A stretch of 64,000 nucleotides of DNA from Methylomarinum vadi (GCF_000733935.1 NZ_JPON01000001.1:1968501-2032500); one strand, 5' to 3'. Shown: positions 28,316-39,057, numbered from the stretch's first letter. Numbers and translations are program-made. The notes: generated from the sequence alone by a model not told the origin.

Positions 28316-29647
28316 CTATTCCCCTGCTACCGACATTTGCTCGACCAAAATCGAACCGGTGCGAATATTGCCCCGCAGATCGACATCGTTACCGATGGCG
28401 ACAATATGCCGAAACATATCGCGCAAATTGCCGGCGATGGTGATTTCTTCCACCGGATACTGGATTTCGCCGTTTTCCACCCAGAAGCCGGAGGCGCCGC
28501 GCGAATAATCGCCGGTCACCATGTTGACACCCTGCCCCATTAATTCGGTCACCAACAACCCTCTATCCATCTGCCGCAGCATGGTGGCAAAATCCTTGCC
28601 GCCCGGCTCGACGGTCAGATTATGTACGCCGTCGGCGTTGCCGGTACTCTGCATCCCCAGCTTTCTGGCCGAATAGGTACTCAATACGTAAGATTGCAAA
28701 ACGCCGTCGGCCACGATATCGCGCTCTCGGGTCGCAACCCCCTCGCTATCGTAATTGGCGCTGCCCAACCCGGCTTTCAGATGAGGTTGCTCATGTATAC
28801 GCACGAATTCCGGCAATATTTGCGTATCCAAGGCATCCAGCAAGAATGACGACTTGCGGTACAGATTTCCGCCGCTGACCGCCCCGATCAACGAACCGGC
28901 CAAACCGGAAGCCACCTCGGCCGCATACAGCACCGGGCATTGGCGGGTCGACAAGCCGCGCGCGCCAAGCCTACGGATCGTTCTTTGCGCCGCCATTTCT
29001 CCGACGCTTCGCGCCGACTCCAGGCAGCGCGGATCCCTAGCAACGGTGTACCAGTAATCGCGCTGCATCTTGTCGTCGCGCTGCGCCAACACCGAACAAC
29101 TCAGCGCATGGCGGCTGGAACGGTAACCATGCAGGAATCCCAGGGAATTCCCCAAGACCCGAACACCCTGGTGGCTGTTGACGCTCGCGCCTTCCGAATT
29201 GGTGATCTCGGCATCGAAACGGCGCGCCGCATTCTCGCATTCGATCGCAAGATCGATGGCCTGCTCGGCATCCAATTGCCAGGGATGATTCAAGTCGAGA
29301 TCGAGAAATTCGGAAGCCAGCAATGTTGGATCGGGCAAACCGGCATAGGGGTCCTCGCTGGCATAGCGGGCTATGCTGCAGGCCGCTTTGACGGTTTCTT
29401 TCAAGGCATCCGGCGACAGATCGTTGCTGCTGGCCGAGCCTTTCCGCTGCCCGAAATAAACCGTCACCGCCAAGCCTTGGTCGCAGTGGTATTCGATCGT
29501 CTCCACCTCGCCCAGACGCGCGGTCACCGACAAGCCGTTATCGACACTCAAGCCGGCCTCGGCGCCACTGGCCCCTTGCCTTTTGGCCTCGTCCAGCAGA
29601 TCCTGGACTATATTTTTCAAGCGATTGATTTCTTCCTCGTTTTGCAC
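28316..29647 (-). CDS. pmbA: Metalloprotease subunit PmbA/TldE
   Basis: Partner of TldD in a heterodimeric protease that trims unfolded peptides, matures microcin B17-like peptides and acts on the CcdA antitoxin in E. coli. The 443 residues show the family segments YAGLPDPTLLA, SSFLLDALDTQILPEF and TGDYSRGASGFWVENGEI. It lacks the HExxxH zinc motif, as TldE normally does. tldD lies 21 bases upstream on the same strand. Confidence 0.95.
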   Translation of the reverse strand: MQNEEEINRLKNIVQDLLDEAKRQGASGAEAGLSVDNGLSVTARLGEVETIEYHCDQGLAVTVYFGQRKGSASSNDLSPDALKETVKAACSIARYASEDPYAGLPDPTLLASEFLDLDLNHPWQLDAEQAIDLAIECENAARRFDAEITNSEGASVNSHQGVRVLGNSLGFLHGYRSSRHALSCSVLAQRDDKMQRDYWYTVARDPRCLESARSVGEMAAQRTIRRLGARGLSTRQCPVLYAAEVASGLAGSLIGAVSGGNLYRKSSFLLDALDTQILPEFVRIHEQPHLKAGLGSANYDSEGVATRERDIVADGVLQSYVLSTYSARKLGMQSTGNADGVHNLTVEPGGKDFATMLRQMDRGLLVTELMGQGVNMVTGDYSRGASGFWVENGEIQYPVEEITIAGNLRDMFRHIVAIGNDVDLRGNIRTGSILVEQMSVAGE

Positions 29648-29668
29648 AATTGTGAGCCTTTATTACGA

Positions 29669-31108
29669 TTAAACGCTGGTTCCGCCGACAGTCAAACCGT
29701 CGATCTTCAAGGTAGGCTGTCCGACACCGACAGGTACGCTCTGCCCGTCCTTGCCGCAGGTACCGACGCCGCTGTCCAATTCCAGGTCGTTGCCGACCAT
29801 GGAAACCCGGGTCAACACATCGGGACCGTTACCGATCAATGTCGCCCCCTTGACCGGCCGAGTGATCTTGCCGTTTTCGATCAGATAAGCCTCGCTGGCG
29901 GAGAACACGAATTTACCCGAAGTGATATCGACCTGTCCGCCACCGAAATTTTTTGCATACAATCCTTGCTTGACCGAACCGATAATTTCAGCGGGATCGT
30001 GCGGACCAGGCAACATATAGGTATTGGTCATGCGCGGCATCGGCAAATAAGCATAGGACTCACGGCGGCCGTTACCTGTCGCGTCGACGCCCATCAGCCG
30101 CGCATTCAGCTTGTCTTGCATGTAGCCCTTCAGTATGCCGTTTTCTATCAACACGGTATTTTGACTCGGCGTCCCTTCGTCATCGATGCTCAACGAACCG
30201 CGCCGTCCCGGTAATGTGCCGTCGTCCACGACGGTACACAGATCCGACGCCACCCTCTGACCGACTTTTCCGCTGAAGGCAGAAGTACCTTTGCGGTTGA
30301 AATCCCCTTCCAATCCATGGCCGATTGCCTCGTGCAGCAAAATGCCGGGCCAGCCCGGCCCCAGCACGACGGTCATGTTGCCGGCCGGCGCTTCGCCGGC
30401 TTCCAAATTGACCTGGGCCTGCCTGACCGCCTCGCGCGCATAGGCCAAGGCGGCGTCCTCATTGAGGAAATGACTGTAATCGCTGCGTGCGCCGCCGCCC
30501 ATGCTACCTCGTTCACGGCGCCCGTTTTCCACCATGATGACGCTGACGTTCATTCTGACCAATGGCCGGATATCGGCCGCCAACGAACCGTCCTGGTTGG
30601 CGATCAAGACATTGTCATGGACGCCGGCCAAACTCACGATGACTTCCTCGATACGCGGATCGAGCTGACGGGTGTACTGGTCGACTCTATGCAACAGCTC
30701 TATTTTTTCCCGATCCGGCAACGAGGCCAACGGGTTCAACGGCGCATATAGTTGCGGCCAGTCTCCGCCGGCCGCGACCTGGGTCCTTCTGCTCTGCCCT
30801 TGTCTGACGATCGCTTTGACGTTATTGGCCGCTTCCAGCAAAATCGGCAACTCGATGCGGTCGCTGTAGGCGAAACCGGTTTTATCGCCGGATACCACCC
30901 TGACGCCGGCACCATGGTCGATATTATGGCTCCCTTCCTTAATGATACCGCCTTCCAAAAGCCATGACTCGAAATGACTGGATTGAAAATAAATATCGGC
31001 GGCATCCACCGGCACACTGAGCAGTTTCGCCATCACCTGGTCGATATCGCCGGCTTGCATACCATGCGGAGCCAAAATGGATTGAGTAACCTGATTTAAT
31101 AATGCCAT
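29669..31108 (-). CDS. tldD: Metalloprotease TldD
   Basis: Catalytic subunit of the TldD/TldE protease. The 479-residue protein contains the zinc motif [12 protein letters not shown] (HExxxH, about residue 260). Other family parts are [14 protein letters not shown] and [13 protein letters not shown]. It precedes pmbA directly. Upstream is the BamC-like lipoprotein gene, with yhdP and rng further up, close to the E. coli rng-yhdP-tldD order. Confidence 0.96.
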   Translation of the reverse strand: MALLNQVTQSILAPHGMQAGDIDQVMAKLLSVPVDAADIYFQSSHFESWLLEGGIIKEGSHNIDHGAGVRVVSGDKTGFAYSDRIELPILLEAANNVKAIVRQGQSRRTQVAAGGDWPQLYAPLNPLASLPDREKIELLHRVDQYTRQLDPRIEEVIVSLAGVHDNVLIANQDGSLAADIRPLVRMNVSVIMVENGRRERGSMGGGARSDYSHFLNEDAALAYAREAVRQAQVNLEAGEAPAGNMTVVLGPGWPGILLHEAIGHGLEGDFNRKGTSAFSGKVGQRVASDLCTVVDDGTLPGRRGSLSIDDEGTPSQNTVLIENGILKGYMQDKLNARLMGVDATGNGRRESYAYLPMPRMTNTYMLPGPHDPAEIIGSVKQGLYAKNFGGGQVDITSGKFVFSASEAYLIENGKITRPVKGATLIGNGPDVLTRVSMVGNDLELDSGVGTCGKDGQSVPVGVGQPTLKIDGLTVGGTSV

Positions 31109-31149
31109 CGAGTTATATGTTCTTTAGGATTGAAAGAATTGACTAAGGC

Positions 31150-31722
31150 CTAATCAGCCAGTTCATTGATGATCGTATCATACAAAGCCTTCAACAGTTT
31201 AGGTGAGCCGTCTCCCAACTCTTCGCCGTCTTCGTTCACCGCCTTGTCCTTGTTGATCATTTCCGCTCGTACCTCCGTGGCCGTCTCATGCCACGCTACG
31301 GTCAGCTTATATTCGGCTTCGGCGTATTCTTGTTCGAAAATGAAAATTTTAACGTTGCCAAAGATTTGACTGCCCGAATCGATACTCGCATCGTATTTCA
31401 CATAATACACGCCTTGTTCGCGATTTTTGTCGGTAATTTCAATCCCTTTCTTGTCTAGGGCTTGCCCGACCAAATCCCATGACCGGTCGAACAATTTCTT
31501 GATGCTCAAGACCGTCGGATTTTCCAAATCGTCCAGGAAGACGCTATCGGCCAAGGATTTTTTTGTCTGCTTCTCTTCGACTTCGGTACGACCAGGAGCG
31601 TGCTCAACGATAGCCAGACGGGGTGGCGTTTCCAGCTTTGTCGTATCTCGGTATTTCTTGCCTGACGAACACGCCGATACAGCCAATAACAAACAAGCCA
31701 ACAGAAGTGCTTTCACAGTCAT
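31150..31722 (-). CDS. bamC: BamC-like (NlpB) lipoprotein
   Basis: A lipoprotein with a signal peptide and lipobox SACSS (start at the ATG 31722, MTVKALLLA, which avoids overlapping the upstream gene; another ATG lies at 31734). Residues about 75-185 resemble one BamC helix-grip domain (FDRSWDLVGQALDKKGIEIT and GVYYVKYD). E. coli BamC is about 340 residues with two such domains; this one is about 190 with only one visible. BamC is an accessory of the outer-membrane assembly machine. Here it sits in the yhdP-nitrilase-tldD cluster rather than after dapA. Assignment as true BamC is tentative. Confidence 0.7.
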   Translation of the reverse strand: MTVKALLLACLLLAVSACSSGKKYRDTTKLETPPRLAIVEHAPGRTEVEEKQTKKSLADSVFLDDLENPTVLSIKKLFDRSWDLVGQALDKKGIEITDKNREQGVYYVKYDASIDSGSQIFGNVKIFIFEQEYAEAEYKLTVAWHETATEVRAEMINKDKAVNEDGEELGDGSPKLLKALYDTIINELAD

Positions 31723-31724
31723 AA

Positions 31725-32543
31725 TCAAGCGCAAAAAAATCGGCGATGCTCCAAAACGGGGAAGGATTGGCGGGTTTTTTGCAGCCGCTCCATATCGATA
31801 TCGGCGCTGACGAAACCACTGCCTGTCTTATAGCAGTCGAGCAACACGCCCCAAGGGTCTATGATCATGCTATGGCCGAAAGTTTTGCGGCCATTCAGGT
31901 GAAATCCGCCTTGATTCGGCGCCACGACGTAGCACAGATTTTCTATGGCCCTCGCTCTCAACAATACTTCCCAGTGCGCGGCCCCGGTTTCGGCGGTAAA
32001 GGCGGCCGGAACCACCAAGACATCCAGGCCTTCCTTCGCCATCGAGCGGAAAAATTCCGGAAACCGCAGATCGTAGCAGACCGCTATCCCTAATTTACCG
32101 AACGGTGAATCGAGGACCAAGGCCTTGTCGCCCGGCTCGATAAAATCCGACTCCCGGTAAACCTCGTCGGAATCTGGAACACTGACATCGAACAGATGAA
32201 TTTTATCGTAACGGCCGACACGTTCGCCGCGATCGTCATAGACCAAACAGGCCGCCCTGACCTTGTTGTCGGCGTTGGCGACCAGGGGAATCGTACCGCC
32301 CACCAGCCAAACACCGTATTTTTTTGCCGTGGAGGACAAAAAATCCTGAATCGGGCCGTCTCCATCTTGCTCACGAACCTTGACCTTGTCGTATTCATTC
32401 ACGCCCATGATGGCGAAATTTTCCGGCAAGGCGATCAATTTGGCGCCGGCTTTGGCGGCTTCGTCGATCAATTTTTCCGCTTGCAGCAAATTGGAGCTGA
32501 CATAGGGGCTTGATGCCATTTGTATGGCGGCACAGATTGTCAT
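31725..32543 (-). CDS. Carbon-nitrogen hydrolase (nitrilase superfamily, Nit1/omega-amidase type)
   Basis: Cytoplasmic amidase; relatives remove deaminated glutathione or omega-amides. The Glu-Lys-Cys triad is visible: LPENF (about residue 46), YDKIHLFDV (Lys) and IAVCYDLRFPEFFR (Cys). I start at the ATG 32543 (MTICAAIQMAS), the standard opening; an upstream in-frame start at 32600 adds 19 unrelated residues that nearly reach yhdP. Predicted length is 272 residues. It lies between yhdP and the BamC-like gene in a - strand operon. Confidence 0.9.
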   Translation of the reverse strand: MTICAAIQMASSPYVSSNLLQAEKLIDEAAKAGAKLIALPENFAIMGVNEYDKVKVREQDGDGPIQDFLSSTAKKYGVWLVGGTIPLVANADNKVRAACLVYDDRGERVGRYDKIHLFDVSVPDSDEVYRESDFIEPGDKALVLDSPFGKLGIAVCYDLRFPEFFRSMAKEGLDVLVVPAAFTAETGAAHWEVLLRARAIENLCYVVAPNQGGFHLNGRKTFGHSMIIDPWGVLLDCYKTGSGFVSADIDMERLQKTRQSFPVLEHRRFFCA

Positions 32544-32605
32544 GCGTAAATCTCTTTCTCTATTGTTTAGAATATCCGGGCTGCGAGCACATGCGCGCAT
32601 TGAAT

Positions 32606-35600
32606 TTATTTGGCATCCGATTTCAGCCAGGGGAAATCGGTCAATTCGCTCCAGGTTTTTTTCAACAATCCGTCGCGATCGTGCAACGGAGTAATTTGCG
32701 CGTCATCCCAACTTCCCGTCACTTTGTATTCGGAACCGAAGAAATACCCCTCCTTGTAATCATCGGTAAAGACTTGGGTAACTATCGAAGCGATACCGCC
32801 CACAATTGTACCAGCAATAGGCACGGCGCCTGAACTTTTAGGAACCACCAGCACATTGTGGTTCAGGGTATGTTTTAGCAAATCGGCGACGCCGTATATC
32901 TTGACTCGGGCCGCGACCGCATCGATCAATAAATTATCGGTATAGGCCTTACCTTCCCTGATAAAGAATTTACCGGTGATGCGGTTAAAAGCCAAACCTT
33001 GCTGATAGATATCGCTAAAATCCAAGGAAAAGCGTTTGACCCATTGCTCCATCGCAATCAATCCCAACAAACGGCCGAAACCCGGTTCGATACTGGAAAT
33101 CCGTCCGTCCGTCAGCATTAGTTCGAATTCGCCAAAAAAGTTCTCCAATGAAAATTGGTAAGGCGCGGCAAGCCAATAGCCGGATACATCGATGGCCGCT
33201 GCCGTGCCCCAAAGATCATCGTTATAGCCCAGTTTGCCCAACAATTTACCGAAATCGTCGCTATTCAGGCGGCCCTTGAACTGAGTCATGTCCTCGTCCC
33301 CGGAACGGAACCAATCGGCGGTCAAATCGATGCGGCTGTCGGGGCCGATCAGGCGGATTTTGTTGAAATGCACGCCTTGCTGCCGCCTTTCCGTTTCCAG
33401 TTCCAGTTTGCCCAAATCGACACCTCGCCAACGCAAATGTTCACTGAATATTTCGATTAATGGCACCTTTTCGCTACTCAGCCATGCTACCGGCAAATCC
33501 AACTCACTCAGCTTACTCAAATCCAAATAGGCCATGTGCAACGTTGTTTTATCGCCATCAGCCGAATTCACGGGTATGCTGACGGCACCCTGAGCCGGCA
33601 AACTGGTCAAATTTCCTTGCCAGTGTTGATCGATCCGCTTGAGGTCCAATTGTAATTTTCCTAAAAAACGCTGTTCCCAGCGCAGCTGCCCGATATTGAC
33701 AGAAATTTCATTCAGGCTTGACCCGTAAGACCGTTGCTCCCCAGCCCCCCCGCTCAGCGAGTCGAACCAGGCGGACACATCAAAGATAGGCTGACTTATG
33801 ACTAGCTTCAACCCGGCTTCATTGGGATAATTCGCCTGGCCGGGGCCGAACAGAATATTCCCCGCATAGAGGGTTTCTGTCTCCCGGTCTATCAGCAATG
33901 CCGAATTCAGCGCATTATCATAGGCGATCGTCACCGGCAAACGGCCGTTTTCCGCTATCGTCATATCGATTTGCAGCTTTTTGGCTTGCTTGTCCGATTT
34001 ACCCAGAGGTTCGGGCAAATCCAACGCCATGCCTCGCAGATCACTTTGAATATGCAAATTCGGCGCTTCGTCTTCGGCAACGGGTATTTCCAGTTGCGCA
34101 ACATAAGTAAGCTTCCCACGTGCTTTATCGTTTCGTAGAAAGGAAAACTGTTCTTGCAAATGCCGCATATCGCTTTTTCCTTCGATCTCGATGCGGGTCA
34201 TGCCGTCCGCCGTCGCGATATTAGTTTGAATTGGAAACCCCAGCGCCTTTCCATCGAGTCGCTCAGAAAAAAGCCCCTGCTCGGTAAAACGTAAATCGCC
34301 AGTCAGTTCATCGATCTGTAACGCAATGGGTTTCACCGTCATGCCTGCCTGTCTTAAATGGACAGTGCCATTCACAGTTTCCGGCAAGTTCTCGGTCAAT
34401 GGAATTTTTAACGCCAAATCGACGTCGGTCGCTCCCTTTATTTCCGCCGTTTGCAGAACGCCATCAACTGTCGCATGCAGAGGAGTTTGTTGTATGAACC
34501 CCAAGCCATCGGCGATACGCCCCCTCAATGCACCATTCACCATCAAATAATCGGCATCACTCAGCTTCGGTATGTCGACAAACGCCTGTTGCACTCGAAC
34601 CCCGCTAGATTCGGCATGACCTATCTTGACACGCAGACTGTCGCCAAAGAAGTGCACATCGGCATCGAGTTGCTGCAATGAGGGCCATTCCGGATGATAA
34701 TTGAGGGTAGCGTCCGCCACATCGAACTTCACCTCGAATTTACCTTGCCCGGATTCGAAGGGAAATTCGCTGAGCCTGCCCGATAACAGCATTTCGCCGT
34801 TGGCGACACGGCCGGCAACAAAGGCATGGTCCAACCAGTCGACCACGTCGGCATCCATGATTCCGACCGGAAAATAATCGGGTGCCCGGCTAGCATCGCC
34901 ACGTCCCGCGAAGGCCATATGCATATTTAACATAAGCGGCTGTTCACCCTCGGGGACGGTAAGGGTAAATCTGGACTGGGTTTCCAGATCGTTATTATTG
35001 GCAATTAAATAGGGGGAAGACAGGATCCAACCGCCCGGGTCTTGTCGCCATTCGATCTGGCCGGCAAGCCGTTCCAATGCTATTCCTTCACGGAACAATC
35101 CCGGAAAAACGATCTTACCCGCCCGGCTGTCTAATGACAGATCCCCAGCCTCGTCACAGCCATGAATATAGCCACTCAGCCCAGAAAATTGCGGCATATC
35201 ATCCGCAGAAGTCGCAACAACATCGCTAAATGTCCCATTGACGGCAAAACGGTGCCGATCACCGCTGACAAACAAGGCCATATCGTTTACCTCGCCGGCC
35301 ACGGTAATGTCTTTAGGCAAGCGGGCCGATTGCTCCGGCGACAAAAAGAATGTCCCCAATTCACTTAGTTCCCGCAGATCCACCCGAGGAATCCAGGCTG
35401 AGAACTCATTATCTTGTTTAACTTCAATATGAAATTCGGCGGCCGGCCATTTCCGCTGAGGAACCGCCACTTGCAAATTACTGGCATCGAAACGCCAGCC
35501 GTCGTCAACCGAAGACCAATCCAGCAATCCGCTCATGCTATCGACAGTCAAAGTCTTGCCGTTTTGCTGCCGGAAAGCGATGTTCTTCACACGAATATCG

Positions 35601-36406
35601 GCGCTCAGTCGATTAGGTTTCGAGTCCGACCAATCAGACCACAATTCGAGGTCGCCACTGCCGCTGACGACAGCAATCCCGGAAGGCAACACGTCTACCG
35701 GCAACTCGGCAAGATGGATGTCGCGTCCCGAGATATACAGCCGGCCGCCAAGGTTGCCGCCGGCCAGGATATCTCCGGTCAGCGCCGCCGATATTTTCAA
35801 TGACTCGCCGAATTGCTCCGGCAATTCGCTGATTAAATGAAGTTCATGATGGCTGTTATGGTTTTTGATCATTAAATCAAGGTTGCGAAAGACCCACTTC
35901 TCGCCGGCGCGTTTTTCGTCCAGCCAACTGATTTCGCTTTGCAAAATTTCGTATTTACCCGTTTGGGCCAACCATAACGGCCGTTCGTTACTGTCGGTGT
36001 TAAGCCCTTCGATACTAAGACTAGCGTCTTCATGGCGCACGACCGCCACTTTTACGCCGACCAGCGTCAACCAACTCGAGGACAACAGGTCACCGCTTAA
36101 AAGCAATTGCATGACATCCACGCCGACGCGAACTTCGGTCAAGGTCGCGGCGGGCAGACCTTTCTCGTCGACCGACAGAATATCGATATCCTGCAATATG
36201 ACTTCCGGATTGAGTCCTCTCGTACCGGCGCTTAGCGAACCTATGTGCAAATGAATACCGGTCAGTTCGCGGAACTTATTTTCCAATCCGGCCTTATAGT
36301 TTTCGATCCCCGCCAAAAAGATCCGCGCACCGCTGATACCTACGGCACTTGCGACCAGCAGCCAGAATATCAGCAGCCGCGTCGCCCGCTTGAAATGATG
36401 GATCAC
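32606..36406 (-). CDS. yhdP: YhdP, large AsmA-like envelope lipid-transport protein
   Basis: A 1266-residue protein with one N-terminal membrane helix (about residues 8-30) and a very long periplasmic part made of beta-rich repeats, ending in the AsmA-like C-terminal domain (YKVTGSWDDAQITPL). In E. coli, YhdP, TamB and YdbH are the AsmA-like proteins that move phospholipid to the outer membrane. Length matches the family (about 1270). It lies 15 bases after rng and upstream of the nitrilase gene, as in many gammaproteobacteria. Confidence 0.94.
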   Translation of the reverse strand: MIHHFKRATRLLIFWLLVASAVGISGARIFLAGIENYKAGLENKFRELTGIHLHIGSLSAGTRGLNPEVILQDIDILSVDEKGLPAATLTEVRVGVDVMQLLLSGDLLSSSWLTLVGVKVAVVRHEDASLSIEGLNTDSNERPLWLAQTGKYEILQSEISWLDEKRAGEKWVFRNLDLMIKNHNSHHELHLISELPEQFGESLKISAALTGDILAGGNLGGRLYISGRDIHLAELPVDVLPSGIAVVSGSGDLELWSDWSDSKPNRLSADIRVKNIAFRQQNGKTLTVDSMSGLLDWSSVDDGWRFDASNLQVAVPQRKWPAAEFHIEVKQDNEFSAWIPRVDLRELSELGTFFLSPEQSARLPKDITVAGEVNDMALFVSGDRHRFAVNGTFSDVVATSADDMPQFSGLSGYIHGCDEAGDLSLDSRAGKIVFPGLFREGIALERLAGQIEWRQDPGGWILSSPYLIANNNDLETQSRFTLTVPEGEQPLMLNMHMAFAGRGDASRAPDYFPVGIMDADVVDWLDHAFVAGRVANGEMLLSGRLSEFPFESGQGKFEVKFDVADATLNYHPEWPSLQQLDADVHFFGDSLRVKIGHAESSGVRVQQAFVDIPKLSDADYLMVNGALRGRIADGLGFIQQTPLHATVDGVLQTAEIKGATDVDLALKIPLTENLPETVNGTVHLRQAGMTVKPIALQIDELTGDLRFTEQGLFSERLDGKALGFPIQTNIATADGMTRIEIEGKSDMRHLQEQFSFLRNDKARGKLTYVAQLEIPVAEDEAPNLHIQSDLRGMALDLPEPLGKSDKQAKKLQIDMTIAENGRLPVTIAYDNALNSALLIDRETETLYAGNILFGPGQANYPNEAGLKLVISQPIFDVSAWFDSLSGGAGEQRSYGSSLNEISVNIGQLRWEQRFLGKLQLDLKRIDQHWQGNLTSLPAQGAVSIPVNSADGDKTTLHMAYLDLSKLSELDLPVAWLSSEKVPLIEIFSEHLRWRGVDLGKLELETERRQQGVHFNKIRLIGPDSRIDLTADWFRSGDEDMTQFKGRLNSDDFGKLLGKLGYNDDLWGTAAAIDVSGYWLAAPYQFSLENFFGEFELMLTDGRISSIEPGFGRLLGLIAMEQWVKRFSLDFSDIYQQGLAFNRITGKFFIREGKAYTDNLLIDAVAARVKIYGVADLLKHTLNHNVLVVPKSSGAVPIAGTIVGGIASIVTQVFTDDYKEGYFFGSEYKVTGSWDDAQITPLHDRDGLLKKTWSELTDFPWLKSDAK

Positions 36407-36420
36407 AGAATTCTATTTAC

Positions 36421-37875
36421 CTATAACAACACCACGTCGTATTGTTCCTGATTATATTCGGTTTCGGTCCTAAATTTGATTGACACCCCCAGGAACACCT
36501 CCAGTTCGGCCAACATGTCGGCCTCCTCGTCCAGCAACCGCTCGACCACTTCATTGGAAGCCAGCACCAGGATTTGCTGGACATTGTATTGCCTGACTTC
36601 GCGAATAATTTCGCGAAATATTTCCAAGCAAATGGTTTCCGCCGTTTTCAATACCCCACGCCCCCCGCATGCCTTGCAGGGTTCGCAGAGGATATGCTCG
36701 AGGCTTTCGCGGGTACGCTTGCGGGTCATTTCGACCAAGCCCAACGCCGAAACCTCCGTGATCTTGGTCTTGGCGTGGTCTTTATCGAGATTGCGTTGCA
36801 GGGCGTTCAACACTTGCCTTTTGTGCTCCTCGCTCTGCATGTCGATAAAATCGATAATGATGATCCCTCCCAGGTTCCGCAAACGCAGCTGGCGGGAAAT
36901 CGTTTGGGCCGCTTCCAGATTGGTCTTGAAAATGGTTTCTTCCAGGTTCTTGCCGCCGACATAACCCCCGGTATTGACATCGACGGTCGTCATTGCCTCG
37001 GTTTGGTCGAACACCAAATGGCCGCCGGATTTGAGCTTGACCTTGCGGTCAAGCGCCTTGGTAATTTCATCCTCGACATTATAGATATCGAACACCGGCC
37101 GCTCGCCGGAATAATGCTCTATGGCCGGAACGATTTCCGGCACAAAGACTTGCGCGAACTCCAACAATTTCTGATAAGTTTCGCGCGAATCGACCCTGAC
37201 TTTTTCGATGCCTTCCTTATAAAGATCGCGCAGGGTGCGAATACTGAGCGGCAAGTCTTCATGAATCAAGGTCTTGGCTTCGGCCTTATGGCTTTTTTCC
37301 ACAATCGCTTCCCACAGCTTCATCAGAAAGGTCATATCGGAAAACAAAACGGCCTCCTCGACACACTCGGCCGCCGTACGCGCAATAAACCCGCCGCACT
37401 CGTGTTTTTGCTTGAAAGCCTCGATACAGGCTCGTAAACGGATTCGTTCGGCTTCGCTATCGATACGCTGGGAAACCCCGGAATTGACGGCATAGGGCAT
37501 ATATACCTGATAGCGGGAAGGGATCGAAATTTCGGTCGTCAGGCGCGCACCCTTGCTGCCGATCGGGTCCTTGGTCACCTGGACGATGAGTTTCTGCCCT
37601 TCGCGCAGATAATGCTCGATATTCTCGGAACCTTTTTTTTCCAGGTCCTTGCCGCTCAGATCCGATAAATGCAAAAAAGCCGCACGCTCAAGGCCGATAT
37701 CGATAAAGGCCGCCTGCATGCCCGGCAGTACCCTGCACACTTCACCTTTGTAAACATTACCAACCAGGCCTTTCTGCCGGAAACGCTCGATAATGAGCTC
37801 CTGTAATACACCGTTCTCGATAACGGCGACGCGTATTTCAGGCGGCGTCACATTGATTAATATTTCTTCACTCAT
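36421..37875 (-). CDS. rng: Ribonuclease G
   Basis: Endoribonuclease that makes the mature 5' end of 16S rRNA and helps in mRNA decay. The 484 residues include an S1 domain near the N-terminus (VYKGEVCRVLPGMQAAFIDIG). The catalytic region has TTVDVNTGGYVGGKNLEET (first metal-binding Asp) and IIIDFIDMQSEEHK (second Asp). The zinc-link CEPCKACGGRG, then a small C-terminal domain, complete it. It lacks RNase E's long scaffold tail. Its start overlaps the maf stop by 8 bases. Confidence 0.96.
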   Translation of the reverse strand: MSEEILINVTPPEIRVAVIENGVLQELIIERFRQKGLVGNVYKGEVCRVLPGMQAAFIDIGLERAAFLHLSDLSGKDLEKKGSENIEHYLREGQKLIVQVTKDPIGSKGARLTTEISIPSRYQVYMPYAVNSGVSQRIDSEAERIRLRACIEAFKQKHECGGFIARTAAECVEEAVLFSDMTFLMKLWEAIVEKSHKAEAKTLIHEDLPLSIRTLRDLYKEGIEKVRVDSRETYQKLLEFAQVFVPEIVPAIEHYSGERPVFDIYNVEDEITKALDRKVKLKSGGHLVFDQTEAMTTVDVNTGGYVGGKNLEETIFKTNLEAAQTISRQLRLRNLGGIIIIDFIDMQSEEHKRQVLNALQRNLDKDHAKTKITEVSALGLVEMTRKRTRESLEHILCEPCKACGGRGVLKTAETICLEIFREIIREVRQYNVQQILVLASNEVVERLLDEEADMLAELEVFLGVSIKFRTETEYNQEQYDVVLL

Positions 37876-38446
37876 CTAATATATTGATTCCCTGCTTTTC
37901 CAGCAGCATGGCCGTTTCGAATAACGGCAAACCTACCACGCCGGAGAAACTGCCGGTGATGGAGCGAACAAAAACCGCCCCATGCCCTTGAATGGCATAG
38001 GCGCCCGCTTTATCCCGCGACTCCCCGGTACGCCAATAGGCTTCGATTTCAGCGGCAGCCAATTCTCTGAAACTAACTTCGGTAATACTGACTGCCTGAT
38101 CGTGCCCCCTGCCTCTGAGCGAAATCGCCGAATACACCCGATGGGTCTTGCCGGACAACGCCTCCAACATCGCCCTACCATGCTCGAAATCATGCGGTTT
38201 ACCCATGATTCGGCCATTCAACACCACGGCGGTATCGGCCGCCAGCACCGGCAGGTCACTTTGCAATCGCTCGCGACAAATCGCCGATTTCTCGGCGGCA
38301 ACCCGTTCGACATAGGCGAGCGGCGATTCGTTCAACCTCGGGGTTTCATCGATATCGACCGCATGCACACGATAGGAAACACCGATTTGGTCTAGCAATT
38401 CCCGACGGCGTGGCGAAGCCGAGGCCAATATGATCTGTTTCGTCAT
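37868..38446 (-). CDS. maf: Maf-type nucleoside triphosphate pyrophosphatase (dTTP/UTP)
   Basis: House-cleaning nucleotide pyrophosphatase acting on dTTP, UTP and modified bases. The 192 residues open with ILASASPRRRELLDQIGV, the family hallmark, and contain VLAADTAVVLNG with the catalytic Asp. It overlaps rng by 8 bases and follows rlmH by 2 bases. The YhdE-type (rather than YceF-type) call rests on the neighbourhood. Confidence 0.93.
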   Translation of the reverse strand: MTKQIILASASPRRRELLDQIGVSYRVHAVDIDETPRLNESPLAYVERVAAEKSAICRERLQSDLPVLAADTAVVLNGRIMGKPHDFEHGRAMLEALSGKTHRVYSAISLRGRGHDQAVSITEVSFRELAAAEIEAYWRTGESRDKAGAYAIQGHGAVFVRSITGSFSGVVGLPLFETAMLLEKQGINILDE

Positions 38447-38448
38447 GA

Positions 38449-38916
38449 TCAGCGGTGATAGGGATGATGGTTAAGAATAGTCCAGGCTCGGTAAATTTGT
38501 TCGGCGACCACGACCCTGACCAGGGGATGGGGCAATGTCAGCTTGGACAGGCTCCAGGATTCGCGCGCCCGATCCTTGACCGCCTGCGCCAGCCCCTCCG
38601 GCCCTCCCACCATCAATGCGACCGGAGAGCTGTTTTCCTGCCAGCGCCGCATGGCTTCGGCCAATTGCGGCGTAGTCCAGGCTTTGCCGGGAATATCCAG
38701 GGTAACGATATGGGCCTTGTCGGGAACGGCGGCGAGCATACGCTCGCCCTCTTCCCTGACGATCCGGGCAATATCGCTGTTTTTGCCGCGTTTGCCTGGT
38801 ACGATTTCCTTCAACATTAATTCCCAATCGCGCGGCAATCGCTTGGCGTATTCATTATACCCTTGCTGTACCCAACCGGGCATTCGGTTTCCTACAGAAA
38901 TGAGTTGTATTTGCAT
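38449..38916 (-). CDS. rlmH: 23S rRNA pseudouridine-1915 N3-methyltransferase
   Basis: SPOUT methyltransferase that modifies pseudouridine 1915 of 23S rRNA. I start at the ATG 38916 (MQIQLISVG), giving 155 residues, the family length; a longer in-frame start adds 37 residues without family likeness. The knot motifs are [10 protein letters not shown] and [23 protein letters not shown]. It leads the rlmH-maf-rng-yhdP run. The rsfS and nadD genes that commonly precede it are absent; instead a MITE-like element lies upstream. Confidence 0.96.
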   Translation of the reverse strand: MQIQLISVGNRMPGWVQQGYNEYAKRLPRDWELMLKEIVPGKRGKNSDIARIVREEGERMLAAVPDKAHIVTLDIPGKAWTTPQLAEAMRRWQENSSPVALMVGGPEGLAQAVKDRARESWSLSKLTLPHPLVRVVVAEQIYRAWTILNHHPYHR

Positions 38917-39057
38917 GGGCATGCAGAATACACAGAAGCCGACCGCGTTGCAATGGACGAAATCGCCCGTTGAAAAAGGCGATGTATCGTGCCGCAAAAT
39001 GTTGGCGCACGCCTTGTAAACGATCAAATTAATGTTATATTTTAATCAGCTATTTAT

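Noticed and set aside
28940-30214. 424-residue + strand frame
   Set aside because: Antisense to pmbA and tldD, with no ribosome site or recognisable domain.
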